In this document: positions 51,771 to 63,118 of the stretch, piece after piece | Position numbering within the stretch: the stretch's first letter is position 1 | Layout: every line of letters begins with the position of its first letter | Assembly (NCBI GenBank): GCA_010356995.1 | Contig: ML996688.1 | Coordinates: forward strand, 434,001 to 498,000 | DNA from: Trichodelitschia bisporula | Taxonomy: Eukaryota > Ascomycota > Dothideomycetes > Phaeotrichales > Phaeotrichaceae | Direction of reading: 5' to 3' | Length of the DNA: 64,000 nucleotides | Position numbers and translations under genes: made by a program | The notes under the pieces: generated by a model | Database searches by the model: none | What the model was told of the DNA's origin: nothing | What the model saw: only the letters and a program-made list of their open reading frames with translations

Positions 51771-52503
51771 AGGGTGATAAGGAGTAAAAGAGGCGCCTTC
51801 AGGAGATTGAGCACGAAGGTCCGGCCAGAAGGTCGGGTCAGGTTGGCCAGTGAGGCGGCACTAGAGCATGGGTAAGTCGGAGCTTCCCTGTGATAGATGC
51901 CGTGTATTGACGGGTATTAGGACGTCCAGGGGCTGCTACAGGCCGTGATACGGACCGAGACGGGCATGGGGAGAGGGACTCAGCGTATCTCGAGGGCGTC
52001 CAGATGATACAGGCTGATACGGTCATCTGGAGCAAATCCGCAAGTATTCAGAGGGCATCCAGATCTACCAGTCGCGCCTGGCTCGGCGTAGTCAAAAGCA
52101 CTGCGCAGTGTAAGCAGCTGAACCAGACAAGTGGGGTTGTTGAGGGCGCAAGGCAGAGACGCAGCCTTGGGGCTGGGGGAGGTAGTAAGACGAGAAGATA
52201 TGAGCGAATGTACTCACAGCATCCCTTTCCCATAGTCCAAGCTCACATACTCCATAGGAGTGGGTGAAGGAAGTGATAGAACGAATCTTCAACTTTCGTC
52301 CCATCTGCAGCCCCCACCCCCGCGCCGCATCTATCTGACATGTGCTTACCAAGGCGCAAGGGTCTCACGCCCCGCACGCCACAACGTCATATCCCGCCAG
52401 TCCGGGCGGCCGGAGGGGCAGCCTCGAAGAAAACATAAAAACAGCTGGCAGCCGCCGCACAACCGCCGCACACCCCCACCCCCCTCCCCCCCAATTCGCA
52501 ACA
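51771..52503. other. Intergenic region SRR1-like to SHB17-like
   Basis: No gene seen. The last 200 bases are C-rich leader. Contains two loosely similar GCATCCAGAT/GCGTCCAGAT segments near 51988-52064. Confidence 0.5.
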
Positions 52504-53337
52504 ATGACCCCGCGCCTCTTCATCATCCGCCACGGGGAAACCCAGTGGTCGCTAAGCGGGCAGTAAGTGTCTCCCCGCTCCCTCCCGCTCCACCGCACTC
52601 ACCCCGTGCCCCAGGCACACGAGCACAACGGACATCCCGCTGACAGCCGCGGGCGAAAAGCGCATCCAAGCTACGGGTCGCGCGCTCGTCGGGCCGGACC
52701 GACTGATCGTGCCCGACCGCCTGGCGCAAGTGTACGTGTCGCCGCGGGCGCGGGCGCGCCGCACGCTCGAGCTGCTGGGCCTGGGGGTTGGCGACGCGCT
52801 TCCGTGGCAGACGGCAACCGGGAACGAGGACTGGGATGAGAGCGTGCGGTGCGCGGCAAAGGTCACGGTGACCGAGGATGTGCGCGAGTGGGACTATGGA
52901 CAGTATGAGGGGTTGACGAGTAAGGTGATTAGGGAGGAGAAGGGCGCGCCCGGATGGGATATCTGGCGCGATGGATGTCCCGGGGGTGAGTCGCCTGAGG
53001 ACGTTATGCAGCGGTTGGATCGCATCATTGCGGAAATAAGGGACAAGTACCATGCGCCTGCGCTGGCGTGCCCGCCTGAGGAGTGTCCTCCCGCCGACGT
53101 ACTGATTGTTGCGCATGGTCATATTCTGCGGGCTTTGGCAGCGAGATGGGTAGGGAGGAATGTGGCGGATAATCCGTCCTTGATCTTGGAGGCTGGAGGC
53201 GTGGGGACGTTGAGGTACGTGGCCTGGGAGCATGGAGACGGGGATTTTCGCTGACCGGTGCTAGCTATGAGCATCATGCGGTTGATGAGCCGGCGATTCT
53301 GCTCGGCGGTGCGTTTGTTGTACCGGGAGAGATGTGA
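52504..53337 (+). CDS. SHB17: Histidine-phosphatase superfamily, sedoheptulose-1,7-bisphosphatase (SHB17) type
   Basis: Shb17 hydrolyses sedoheptulose-1,7-bisphosphate, feeding the non-oxidative pentose phosphate pathway towards ribose (riboneogenesis). Exons 52504-52562, 52615-53214 and 53265-53337 encode 243 residues, a little shorter than yeast Shb17. Phosphohistidine motif IIRHGETQWS (His10) is followed by SPRARARRTLELL, the acidic-catalyst segment DVREWDYGQYEG, WDIWRDGCPGGES, the second catalytic His in VAHGHILRAL, and the C-terminal LEAGGVGTLSYEHHAVDEPAILLGG. The WRDGC..GE and GG.G.LSY.HH..DEPA elements match yeast Shb17 better than generic phosphoglycerate mutases. The last exon, with its CTAG acceptor, is needed for that match. 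Substrate assignment is by family similarity. Confidence 0.88.
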
Positions 53338-54091
53338 GCGCGCACCTTGATTGTCCTACTGAACGGTCGCATGGTGGTTGCTAGGGTTTATCGTGGGTCT
53401 GGGGCAACAACAGCAGACGGTAGCAAGCCGCTTCTTCGACATCCCGGGAAGGGTATCAGCTTGCTCTTTCGGTCCCTGAGGAGTCATTCATCCGGACGCA
53501 AAGATCAACAAACAAGAATCTCGGGTCTTGATACCGGGTTGGTGTGACCGAGGATACCTCTGATCGGACAGTAATTGGCGTAGATGAAGAGCGAGGACGT
53601 ACGCTTCCTGCATAGCGAAGGACGGCATCAGCTGTGCCAACACATTCTATTGACTACGGGTTGGATATCGTCAGCCTGACAATCAAATGGTCGCACACCG
53701 GGTCCGATTGCTTGTGTGACATTCGATTTGCATATCGTCCGCCGACGGCCCGACATTCGATCGCCGTACACAATACCACATCCGGGAGCATGCCGTCCGG
53801 CTTGGTAGCATTCGTTCTGCACTAAAGTAGACGCTTTTCGTGTTGGTTAGCGACACCTCGAACATTGCGGCTAGACTCCACTCAAAAGTTGTGCTCAGCC
53901 CACGGCGTTGATCCTCGTTGTGGTCATGACCGGCTGATCTCGATCGAGTAGGAAGCTGGAAGCATTGTTAGTAAAGGCTAGGTAATGGGGAACGAGACAC
54001 ATGAAAGCCGTGGTGGCTGTGGATGCTTATTTTGAACACATGAGTCCTAGTAACGGATCCAACGGATCCTGAGCGTGAGATGCAAGATTAA

Positions 54092-54155
54092 GATGAGAGC
54101 AGAGCTAGATGAGAGCAGAGCTAGATGAGAGCAGAGCTAGATGAGAGCAGAGCTA
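54092..54155 (+). repeat. 16-bp tandem repeat, four perfect copies
   Basis: Unit GATGAGAGCAGAGCTA, four identical consecutive copies, preceded at about 54052-54070 by a doubled AACGGATCC. Confidence 0.95.
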
Positions 54156-54955
54156 GACGCGATATACATTGAGATATTGATGGCGAGCTGAAGTCGTTCA
54201 GAGATTGCCGCGTCTACTGACCAAGCCTCCCTTCTAAAGGCAGCCATACTGTGTAGTTGTGAACGGCAAAGAACAACCCTGGACTCTTCGCCACTTTAAC
54301 CCACGACTAGAACTAGCGACTCACGACGCCAGTGTCCATGGCTGCCTTTGCAACTGGCTTCATCACAGCTATTCGCATCAGCATCTCCACGATATGGAAC
54401 CAACATCAACACATGACATGCCATATGCCCACTTGCTCCGATCATCCCCATAGCTTGAGCATCACCGGTCCAATAAAGGCCGATACCCCGAGTTGGGCTC
54501 TGCAGTTTCGGTCCATACGCCAGCTAGAGCTGACATCCACAAGTCCCAACACCTAAAATACGGCGTGTGCGACAGTCACACAGACAAAACCAACATCCAG
54601 GGACGAAGCTTCTCTCTGGGTGACTAGGAAAGGACAGTCAGCAGAGGAATGACAGGCCTACGGGTAACTGAGGGGAGCAGAAAGCATGGAAGAACAGCTC
54701 GAAACAATACACTTCTTCCGCATCTCGACCGTCGATTTCGCCTTCCTGTCGGGAACTTTGAACAGTCTAGAGAAGACAAAGAGGCCTTTTCCAGCCGTGG
54801 ACCCGCGCATGCTCCGCAGAAGTGCCGAAGGGGTTATGTGTGACGTGATACAGCGGGAGATGAGTCTGCCACGCGGGATTCCCTAGGCTCTGGAACCCGA
54901 ACGTGGACTCTTGAGGCTTTTCTCCACGAGATTGCTTCATGGATCTCTTTACGGT

Positions 54956-55039
54956 GATGGATGGACCTGCGATGGATGGACCTGCGATGGATGGACCTGC
55001 GATGGATGGACCTGCGATGGATGGACCTGCGATGGATGG
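54956..55039 (+). repeat. 15-bp tandem repeat, five perfect copies plus a partial
   Basis: Unit GATGGATGGACCTGC, five identical copies followed by 9 bases of a sixth. Being a multiple of three it stays open in several frames, which explains the short repetitive peptides predicted here; I do not call a gene. Confidence 0.95.
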
Positions 55040-56707
55040 CGGCGGGCTTGCCAGCTGGTGATTTGTCGCCCATAAGCGCTGCTAGTAGTGAGCAGGGAGC
55101 CGTGTTGGACCTGGCGACAATAACCGACGAGAATTCTCACCACGCTGTAACACAGACTATTCCAGGGCCTGTTGCACGGCTTGTCAGCCAAAGTACCGGG
55201 TTCACCCGGACGACTGAAATGCTCACGACATCTCGAGTCGTGAGTATGCGACACGTTTCAGTTTATAGGCACGAGTTGACTGTTGGAAGTGGCATCGGCG
55301 TTGCGAGCATCCCGAACACCGACATCGGCTGAATCAGACGAATAAGGGCTACAGCTGGCCTGAGAATGCAATGCGCATCAACGACGGGATGTTCTTTTGG
55401 TAATTACTGATCCATGAGTCCGACGGCTCGTACGCTATTCCTCCCAGATCCGCACAAATCCTCGCCTTCCATCTACCGTTCCTGCCGACCTCATTCTGGA
55501 CGCGGTCACACAGCGCTGTCATCTCGACACCCTCCCTCGGGAGAGTTGCTCGTAACCGCGATGGCGATGGCGATGCGATACGGCCAGGTGCGGGGGGCGG
55601 GGGAGGGGCTGAGGTGGTGTTGGCCCAGGGTGTTCGATCGGGAGGGAGGCGGTTTCGGGCTGCGCCACAGAGGCCAACGAGGCGGAGAGGGGCAAGCCCA
55701 GCACGCCCAGGTGTTTATTGCTGGGGACGCCTTATGTGATGGGGAAATCCGCGACAGGCTTATGGCTTTTCGTCGCCGACCTGACTGTCGTCACGCTTCG
55801 GTTCTTTCAGGGGGGCATCGTGGATGGATAATATCGCCGGGACTGTTTCCTACTCCGGACGGATCTATCGGACTACGGATGTATTGACAACACCAACGCC
55901 AACATCCCCCACCAGGCTTGTTGTTGCAGAAACAACTGCCCTCTCAGGGAGGCGAGGCCAGCCAAGGATGCGCCGTCAATGCATGCAGAGGTTGGGACAA
56001 GGCCGTGGCGTCCACGGCTCAGCCCCGGCTTAGCAGGCTGCTCCAGGCAGGGGAGGCCACAATGTGGGGCTTCTCTTTGGCTGTTGCGGCTATTTTGGGG
56101 TGCGTGGCTCGGCTCCCCACCCGCCGCCGAACAGCCTTGCCCCGGGAAATGGTGGAAGCTGCCATACCCATGTTGGTAACTGCAGGACGTCCAACTTCCA
56201 TCCACTGTCACCCATCACTGCGGCTGCTCTGCTCGCTCCGCTCTGCCATGATCAAAGGGCGCACGTCACCCATTGCCCTATGATGTTTTAGTGCTAATCC
56301 GACTTACGACGCCACTCCCGTCTCCCGCGTGTGCCGGAGATATGCTGGTGTGATGCGCGCACAGCGACAGCTCGCCAGGGGGATGGGTCAAGGCTCTCAC
56401 ATATGCCCGCACAAGCCCACCGCAACGTGAACTCGGCCTCCACTGCTGCTGTCTGCCTGATCTTTTTGCTTCCTATTGCTGAGGCCCTGCTGCTCTTTTA
56501 CACGTTAATTCCTCAGAGGAGGCTCATGAGGCCCAGAATAGTCATCGTCGAGCACTGCCTGCGTTCTGCATGTTTCACATCCTTCCTAATGTCGTTCTAA
56601 TCCTGTTTATGGCTATTTTACCAATCTCCTCCCAACAGGCCGCCTTTCCGTCGATTTTGGACATTTGAGATTATCCAACAGCTCGCCTTACCACGTCTGA
56701 CTGCAGC

Positions 56708-57504
56708 ATGGCGTCGTCAGAGGTTTCTCACGCCGCCTTACCGCAGTCCAGCGCTGCATCTATCAACCGCCGTAGCCTCTCCATCTTCAGCCGTCGTGGC
56801 ACCGAAACTCCTGTCCTAACTACCCAAGCTCTCGCCGTATCAAGCATGGCTATCGCCTTCCCACCTACACCGCTAACTTCGGCTTTCACGCCTACCGCGA
56901 CCATGGCTCCTCCTCAGCAGAAGCGCTGGAGACTACGGAAAAGCGACCCGCGCCTCGAGGGAACTATCTTGCGCGCCGTCCCACCGGTTTCTGGACCAAA
57001 ACTCACGCCGCTCGAGGTCGAAATGGCAACGTCACCTAACGAGGAGATTTTGCGCATGATCGGCGCTGCCCCGCCAGAAGAGCCGGAATTGCACCGCATG
57101 GCCTCTGTGAGCACGGCTAGCTTTTCACCCTCCGATGCTCCCAGTTCCCCGTCGCGACGTCAGTCGCGGCGTGACCGCCGCACCCACAGCCAGGGTGATA
57201 TCATCGGCGTATGGAAGGACGGCAAGACGCAATGGGACTCCAGCCGGCTCTCGGAACCTCCCACTATCACGGGCGGAGACTATCTTTCCCACTCACCATC
57301 AAAACTCCAGAAGCCGAAGATCCAGGTCACCATCCCGAACAACTTTGCCCAGCGCCGGCCCTTCTCTTTCGTCCCCTTCTCCAAGCCTTCCGGACCCGTC
57401 CACCCTAAGGGCATCACCGTCTCCCACACGATCACGCAGGATGTATCACCCATCTCCCCCGTGGCCAGCAACAACTACTACAACAATAACAACAACAACA
57501 ACAA

Positions 57505-57549
<45 letters not shown>

Positions 57550-57556
57550 TAGCAAT

Positions 57557-57641
<85 letters not shown>

Positions 57642-59963
57642 ACAGCCACAGCCACATCCTCACCTCCGCCTCGCCCACCTTCCAACACCCCCACCAACCC
57701 CACCCCCGCCGCTCATTCCTCCCCTCCACCGCCTCCATCCTCGAAGAATCCGCCCCCATAAAACCCGCCTCAACAAGCTCCTCCTCAGACGACGAGCGTT
57801 CCTCCCGCCCCTCCGCCCGCTCCAGCATGACAAGCATGCACTCCGGCCCCAAGCGCATCGAAACAACAACCTACCACAGCCCCACCACCCCGCCTCTCTC
57901 CCCCCTCGCGGCCCCAGTGCCACGTCGCGCCTCGGACGCCAATGCAGCCCCCAAAATGGCCGACATAGTCCGCCTCATGCGCGAACCCAGCGTCCCCCCC
58001 CCTCCCCGGAGGCGCATGTCCTCCCGCCGCGGCAACAAGCTCCTCACCAAGCTGCACACCGACCCAAGCCCCACCCTCAGCGAAGCCGAGCGCGACCTAG
58101 AATCGCACCTCGGCAGCCTCTCCCCCGTCGACCAAGCCCTGCCCGCCTGGGCCCTCGCCCGCGCCGCCGCCACGCCCCCGCCCATGCCCCGCCGGTCCTC
58201 CAAGCGGCGCTCCGCGGCGCTCCCCGCGCGCCCCGTCCGCAAGCCCGTCGGCGGCTGGGTGCGGTTCGCGGAGCCGCTGCGCGCCCACCGCGGCCCGGTT
58301 GCGCAGTGCATCATTGGGCCTGCGGTGGTTGGGGGGGTGATTCGCGCGATGCTTGATGCGGCGGGGTGTTTGGCGGATTTGTGGGCGCTGGCGAGGGTGA
58401 GTCATGGGTTTTATGGCGTGTTTAAGGAGGAGGAGGGGGGGCTTGTGAGGGGGGTGGTTGGGAGGCAGTGTCCGGCTGCGGCGGAGTGGGTGCAGAGTGC
58501 GGTGGAGGCGGGGGATGGGGAGGATGAGGAGAGGGTGCGCGAGGTGGGCGCGGCGGAGTGGGTTAGGACGTATGGGTATGGGGCGAGGGTGGTTAATGGG
58601 GTTAAGCGCGTGCTTGCGGCGAGGTGTGCGGGGTGTTTGAGGCCGGAGATGCTGGCGGAGTGTGCGGCTGCTCCGGCGGATGAGGTTTTCGATCCGCTGA
58701 GGGAGGGGGGAAGTGGACGTGTTGATGCTGCGCTGTGGCGTATGTGGACGTTCGCGGGGGTATTTGGGCGACAGGGGCGTGCCGGGGATACGGTTGCGCA
58801 AAGGGACTGGCTACGTGGTGGGGAAATGGCGCATGCCGAGGGGTGCAGCGGGAGCATTATCGGCGCAGATGCGTTCTCCGTCTCCGCGACGCTGCTGGGT
58901 GCGCGTGAGTGGTTTGGCGCCGGGAACGGGCGCTCCGGACTCTCGCCCGAAGAGCTGTGGGATCTGGGCGAGGTGTGGGAGGCACTCACGGGGTTGCTAG
59001 CCGGCGACGAGGGCCTGCTGGGTCGCACGGATCTGGCGCGCGGGTATGGTGTGTATGACGCGCTGGGCGTGGAAGGCGGGGACGTTGAGCGCGAGGAGGA
59101 GATGCTTGGTTTGTCTTTCCTTCTTCCTTCTTTGAACCACCAAGCTAATCTCCCCCGCAGCCGAATGGCACGCCCACCTCCTCACCCTCGGCCTCTCCCC
59201 CCTCCTCGCCCTCGCCTCCGCATCCTCCACGCCCTCCACCCCCGCCACCATCGCCAACGTCCCCGCCTCCGTCTCCGCACCTTACGCCCTTGCCCGCGCC
59301 TCCGGCTGGACGAATTGGATCCCGCCGCCGGGGGCCTCGACGCGGCGCGGCTTCCTGGGCGCGGCGGTGCGGGCTGCGTACGAGGAGCGGCTGGCCGAGG
59401 CCTTTGCGCCCGAGGTACCAAGGCGGATGAAGGCGGTGGCTGTCCCCGTGTTGCAGCGGGAGCAGAGTCGCGGGCCGGTGTATGGCGGGGAGTGGCCTAG
59501 GCGGGGAGGGAGCGTGGGGTCTGCGGGGGAGGGCGTGCAGCGCGGGAGTTTGGATGTTGGCGTGGGCAGTGTGAGGGGGAGTCTGCGGTACAGTCTTTAC
59601 TCGGTGTCGACAAGGTGGGAGCCGGAGATGGAGCCGGAGCACGTGGATGGACTGGGGATTGCTGTGCCGGCTACGCCGACGGACGGCACAATGTACCCGC
59701 CAATGCCGGTGTCGCCGCCGCCGCCGCCGCCGCCCGCTGGGCATCCGGCGCTTGGGGAGGAGGACCCGCCGGCGTATTTTGGGGATGAGGGGATGCCCGG
59801 GGATGGGGCGTTGAATTCGGCGGAGAGGGCGATATTCCGGATTGTGGAGATGGGGTTTACGCCGGCGCAGGCGAAGGGCGCGTTGAAGATTACGGATATG
59901 GGGGATGGTTTGAGGGTGGATCGGGCGGTGGAGGTTTTGCTTAGGGGGTTGAAGATGCGGTGA
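56708..59963 (+). CDS. Large protein with Ser-Asn repeat, F-box-like region and C-terminal UBA-like domain
   Basis: Function unknown. Exons 56708-59108 and 59161-59963 encode 1067 residues. Residues 1-~510 are disordered, Ser/Pro/Arg-rich, and contain a Ser-Asn repeat at about 255-312 encoded by CAACAG/CAGCAA hexamers. From about 515 to 870 the sequence is folded-looking: a segment (VIRAMLDAAGCLADLWALARVSHGFYGVF, about 540-570, in part) resembles the leucine-rich helices of an F-box or similar adaptor. After the intron a helical stretch, AEWHAHLLTLGL, leads to another low-complexity region with a PPPPPPPP tract. The C-terminus (about 1020-1067: IFRIVEMGFTPAQAKGAL...VDRAVEVLLRGL) has the MGF loop and three-helix pattern of UBA domains. 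F-box plus UBA would suggest a ubiquitin-pathway adaptor, but both calls are by eye. Third-position GC is high, like its neighbours. Confidence 0.75.
57470..57645 (+). repeat. Coding microsatellite (AAC then CAACAG hexamers)
   Basis: Begins with AAC repeats and continues with CAACAG hexamers interrupted by a few AAT/AGT-type changes. It encodes poly-Asn, then alternating Ser-Asn, within the F-box-like/UBA protein. The complementary strand is open in other frames and would encode poly-Leu or Ala-Val, clearly a by-product. Confidence 0.95.
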
Positions 59964-60655
59964 TGGAGAGGTTATGATGATACGGCCGTTGCATCTTTTC
60001 CTTGGTGTGATTGGGAGAGCGTTGTATACAGGCCGGTCGGGACACAGGTTGGAGCGATATACCCCATCGTTGGCTTTTTCTTTGTTCTAAGCTTCTGGTA
60101 CATGGATCGAGGGCAAAAGTTTCTTGAGTGGTGATGAGTAATGCACATTTAGCTCATGCTTGGGATCGGACTGGAGGTGTCGTGAGGTCGTGTGGTTCGC
60201 GAGCTTCTGGTTTAGGAAGGTGTTCAGCCTTGCTCTTAGGCGGTGAGGTATATCCCCGATGATGGGCTCCCTGGGTGCAATCCCTGAAACCGAACGCCGA
60301 TTATCCGTGCGGTGAACTCCAAGATCTGGTCCGGGCATGGCTTGAAAGGCGGGAGTGAAGCTGTAACCTGAAGGCGAACAAGGCTGTCCGATACAGAACG
60401 GCAAGGCTGTGGAGCCTCATCCCCTCACGTGGAATTCTCTACCACCACATAGAATCACGCTCAATGATCCTATTCCATCCCAAATCAACTGTTATCCTAT
60501 CTTTCACGAATCTAGAAGTAACAACTCATTCCCACCACCACTTTCGACTCCCTCCAAAGTCACGTGACACCAAAAAAAAAACCCTCACACAACTTTCCAC
60601 TCATGCCAAACCACCACCACGACACCATCACGACCACACTCCCCCATGGCGCGCA
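59964..60655. other. Intergenic region F-box-like gene to MRS2
   Basis: No gene seen. The MRS2 frame is open from 60464, but the sequence before 60656 has leader character (CACCAC-rich). Confidence 0.5.
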
Positions 60656-62426
60656 ATGCCCCCTCTACCCCCAACCCCCGCCCCCTCCGCCGCCCTCCTC
60701 TCCTTCCTCAAGGCCCAGACTAGCCGGCCCCTCACCACGCCGCCCGTCCTCCCCGCAACCGCAATCTGTCTCCGCATCCGCAGACCCTCGACCGCGCGCT
60801 TCCTCCCCGCATCGCTACACACCGCACACTTCTCTACCGCACCGCTGCGCCCTCTCGCCCCGCCTCCGCGGCCACACACACCCTACAATGCGCAAACCTA
60901 TCCCCGCGCCGTACCCCGCCGACCTCTGTCCTCAACTCGAGCAGCCCGCCTCTGGGACTTCCTCAGCCTCAAGCGTCGCCGCCCCTCCCCCTGCCGCCTC
61001 GAAACCATCCGTCCCCTCGCGCCGTACATAGACGACGGCTCCGCCGCCTCGCGCATCGTCAAAACAACCCCGGAGCTGCGTCTCCGCTGCACCGAATTCG
61101 ATGCTTGTGGGAACGTAACCCTCGTAAACGGGGAATTCCGCAAGAGCGAGCTGATCGCGAAATACGGGCTGCTGCCGCGGGACCTAAGGAAGATAGACAG
61201 CAGTATCTTGCCGCATATACTGGTGCGGCCGAGCGCGATATTGTTGAATTTGTTGCACTTAAGGGTGCTGATTAAGTATGACCGCGTACTTGTGTTCGAT
61301 GCGTATGGCAGCTCGGATAGCTACTCGCAGAGCGTCTTCATGTACGACTTGGAGGGCAAACTGCGCTCGCGCGACGCGCGCGCCAACGGGAGCCTGCCCT
61401 ACGAACTGCGCGCCCTGGAAGCGGTCCTCATCTCCGTGACCTCAGGCCTAGAATCCGAATTCGAAGGCGTGCGCGACCCCGTGCTCAAGGTCCTGCGCGA
61501 GCTGGAAGAAGACATCGACAGGGATAAGTTGCGCTACCTACTCGTGTACAGCAAGAAACTGGGCACGTTTGAGCAGAAAGCGCGACTTGTGCGCGATGCG
61601 CTCGACGAGTTACTCGAGGCGGACGACGATTTGGCGGCTATGTATTTGACGGACAAGGCGAAGGGCGGTCAGCGCCGCGAGAGCGATCACACGGAGGTTG
61701 AAATGCTGCTGGAGAGCTACCACAAGGTCGCCGATGAAATCGTCCAAGCGGCCGAGAATCTAGTCTCCAACATCCGCAACACGGAGGAAATGTACGTCCC
61801 CCCCGGAGTGGGCCCCCCCCCCCCCAAATTTACTAACCAACCCCCGCAGCGTAAAAGCCATCCTCGACGCCAACCGCAACGCCCTCATGCTCCTGGAGCT
61901 CCGCTTCAGCATCTGCACCCTCGGCCTCGGGGCAGGGACCTTCATCGCGGCCCTCTACGGCATGAACCTCAAGAACTTCATCGAAGAATCGGATCTCGGG
62001 TTCGGCGCCGTGAGCGTCGCCTGCGCCGCTATCTCCGCTATCGTGCTCTGGCTGGGTCTAGGAAGACTGCGTCGTGTGCAGCGCGTGCGCATGTGGGGCG
62101 AGGGACCGCCGGGGATTGGGCTGAGGGAGAGGAGGGAGGGGTTGCCGCTGCCGGGGGCGCCGGGGGGTGGACTGGGTATGGGTGGTGCGGGAGCCGCGGC
62201 GTCGGCTCATGCACAGGCGCAGGCTCAGGCGCATGCGGCGGCGACGGCGAGACGGGAGCGCTTTGGCGTGCATCAGCAGCAGCATGCGGGGTTCTTTGCC
62301 CGGCGAAGGAAAGCGGTGGAGGCGAGGCATGGGGCGCATGGGGCGGGGCATTCGGCTTCGGCTTCGGCGTCGGGGGCGCATTCGGGCCCAGTCCAGCCTC
62401 CGGTCAGGCCGGCGGGGGAGAGTTAA
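60656..62426 (+). CDS. MRS2: Mitochondrial CorA-type magnesium channel MRS2
   Basis: Inner-membrane Mg2+ channel, needed for mitochondrial Mg2+ uptake and, in yeast, group II intron splicing. Exons 60656-61791 and 61850-62426 encode 570 residues. The N-terminus (1-~110) is Pro/Arg/Ser-rich, with a mitochondrial presequence. The matrix domain starts near 135 (LRLRCTEFDACGNV) and includes KSELIAKYGLLPRDLRKID, ILVRPSAILLNLLHLRVLIKYDRVLVFD (in part), and LPYELRALEAVLISVTSGLE. After the intron, ANRNALMLLELRFSI leads into transmembrane helix 1 ending with the signature YGMN loop (YGMNLKNFIEES), then helix 2 (VACAAISAIVLWLGL). The C-terminal tail is Gly/Ala/His/Gln-rich. Start at 60656 rather than 60464 because the upstream codons resemble leader. 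The paralogue LPE10 shares these features. The intron contains a 13-C run. Confidence 0.94.
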
Positions 62427-63118
62427 TGTACCATAGCACGGGCGTTGGGGGGCGTTAATGGGGGAGGGGATGGGATGTACGATGGCTCGCTTCTCTGGGC
62501 ATGGGCATAGCATGGGGTTGTAAGCATAGAACAGTGGAAATAGAACACCGCGAGGCGTGCAATTTATCCTACTACCGAATACCATCCGCTCTTCCTAGCC
62601 TACCTAGCCTACAACCCGCACACAGCCCATTTGCTGGAAACACCGGAAACCGAGAATGAAAGGGTGAAACGGGGGGATGTGAAATGGGGGAAACGATGTA
62701 TGGTGAAAAGCCATTCTAGTGGTGGAGTACATTTCGCTGTCGTTGGGGTGATTGAGAACGCCGGAATGGAGATGAAGAAATGACGTCGATCTAATGTGGA
62801 ATCGGGACGGTGTTGAGGGGTCGTTGAGGGTCGTTGAGTCGGAGTCGGGCCGGAGTCGAGCGATAGTCGAGCCGTGTCGAGCCGAGTCGAGCCGAATTCG
62901 CATCGTCGCAGTCGTGATAGCTCCACGTCCCGAGTCCAGCCCAACGGAGCCCACAAACGAACACAGAAAAGAAACCTCAAGCAACACACAAAAGCAATTG
63001 AAAGTAAACCATGAAAAGCACACCCATCGATAGAACACCCGCATCATCATCTAGACCGTAACCTCAAAGCACAACGCGCCATCTTCCGCAGACATAAAAT
63101 GCACCCAGCACCCAGCCC
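62427..63118. other. Convergent intergenic region with a short repeat
   Basis: 3' flanks of MRS2 and the MORN-RING gene. A GTCGAGCC-type degenerate tandem repeat occupies about 62811-62894. No gene seen. Confidence 0.55.
62811..62894 (+). repeat. Degenerate tandem repeat of GAGTCGAGCC/GTCGTTGAG-type units
   Basis: Opens with two or three GTCGTTGAG units and continues with about six roughly 10-bp GAGTCGAGCC-like units differing by one to three bases. Boundaries approximate. Confidence 0.6.

Larger units (their letters stand above)
53338..56707. other. 3.4 kb intergenic region with minisatellites
   Basis: No supportable gene; short frames here encode repeat peptides or low-complexity sequence. 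Contains two minisatellites (54092-54155 and 54956-55039). The last ~400 bases are the leader region of the downstream gene. Confidence 0.55.

Noticed and set aside
54949-55332. Repeat peptides with MDLRW or IHRRS units
   Set aside because: Artefact of a 15-bp minisatellite staying open in several frames.
57446-57858. Minus-strand frames with poly-Leu and Ala-Val repeats
   Set aside because: By-product of the CAACAG hexamer repeat that encodes Ser-Asn in the real gene.
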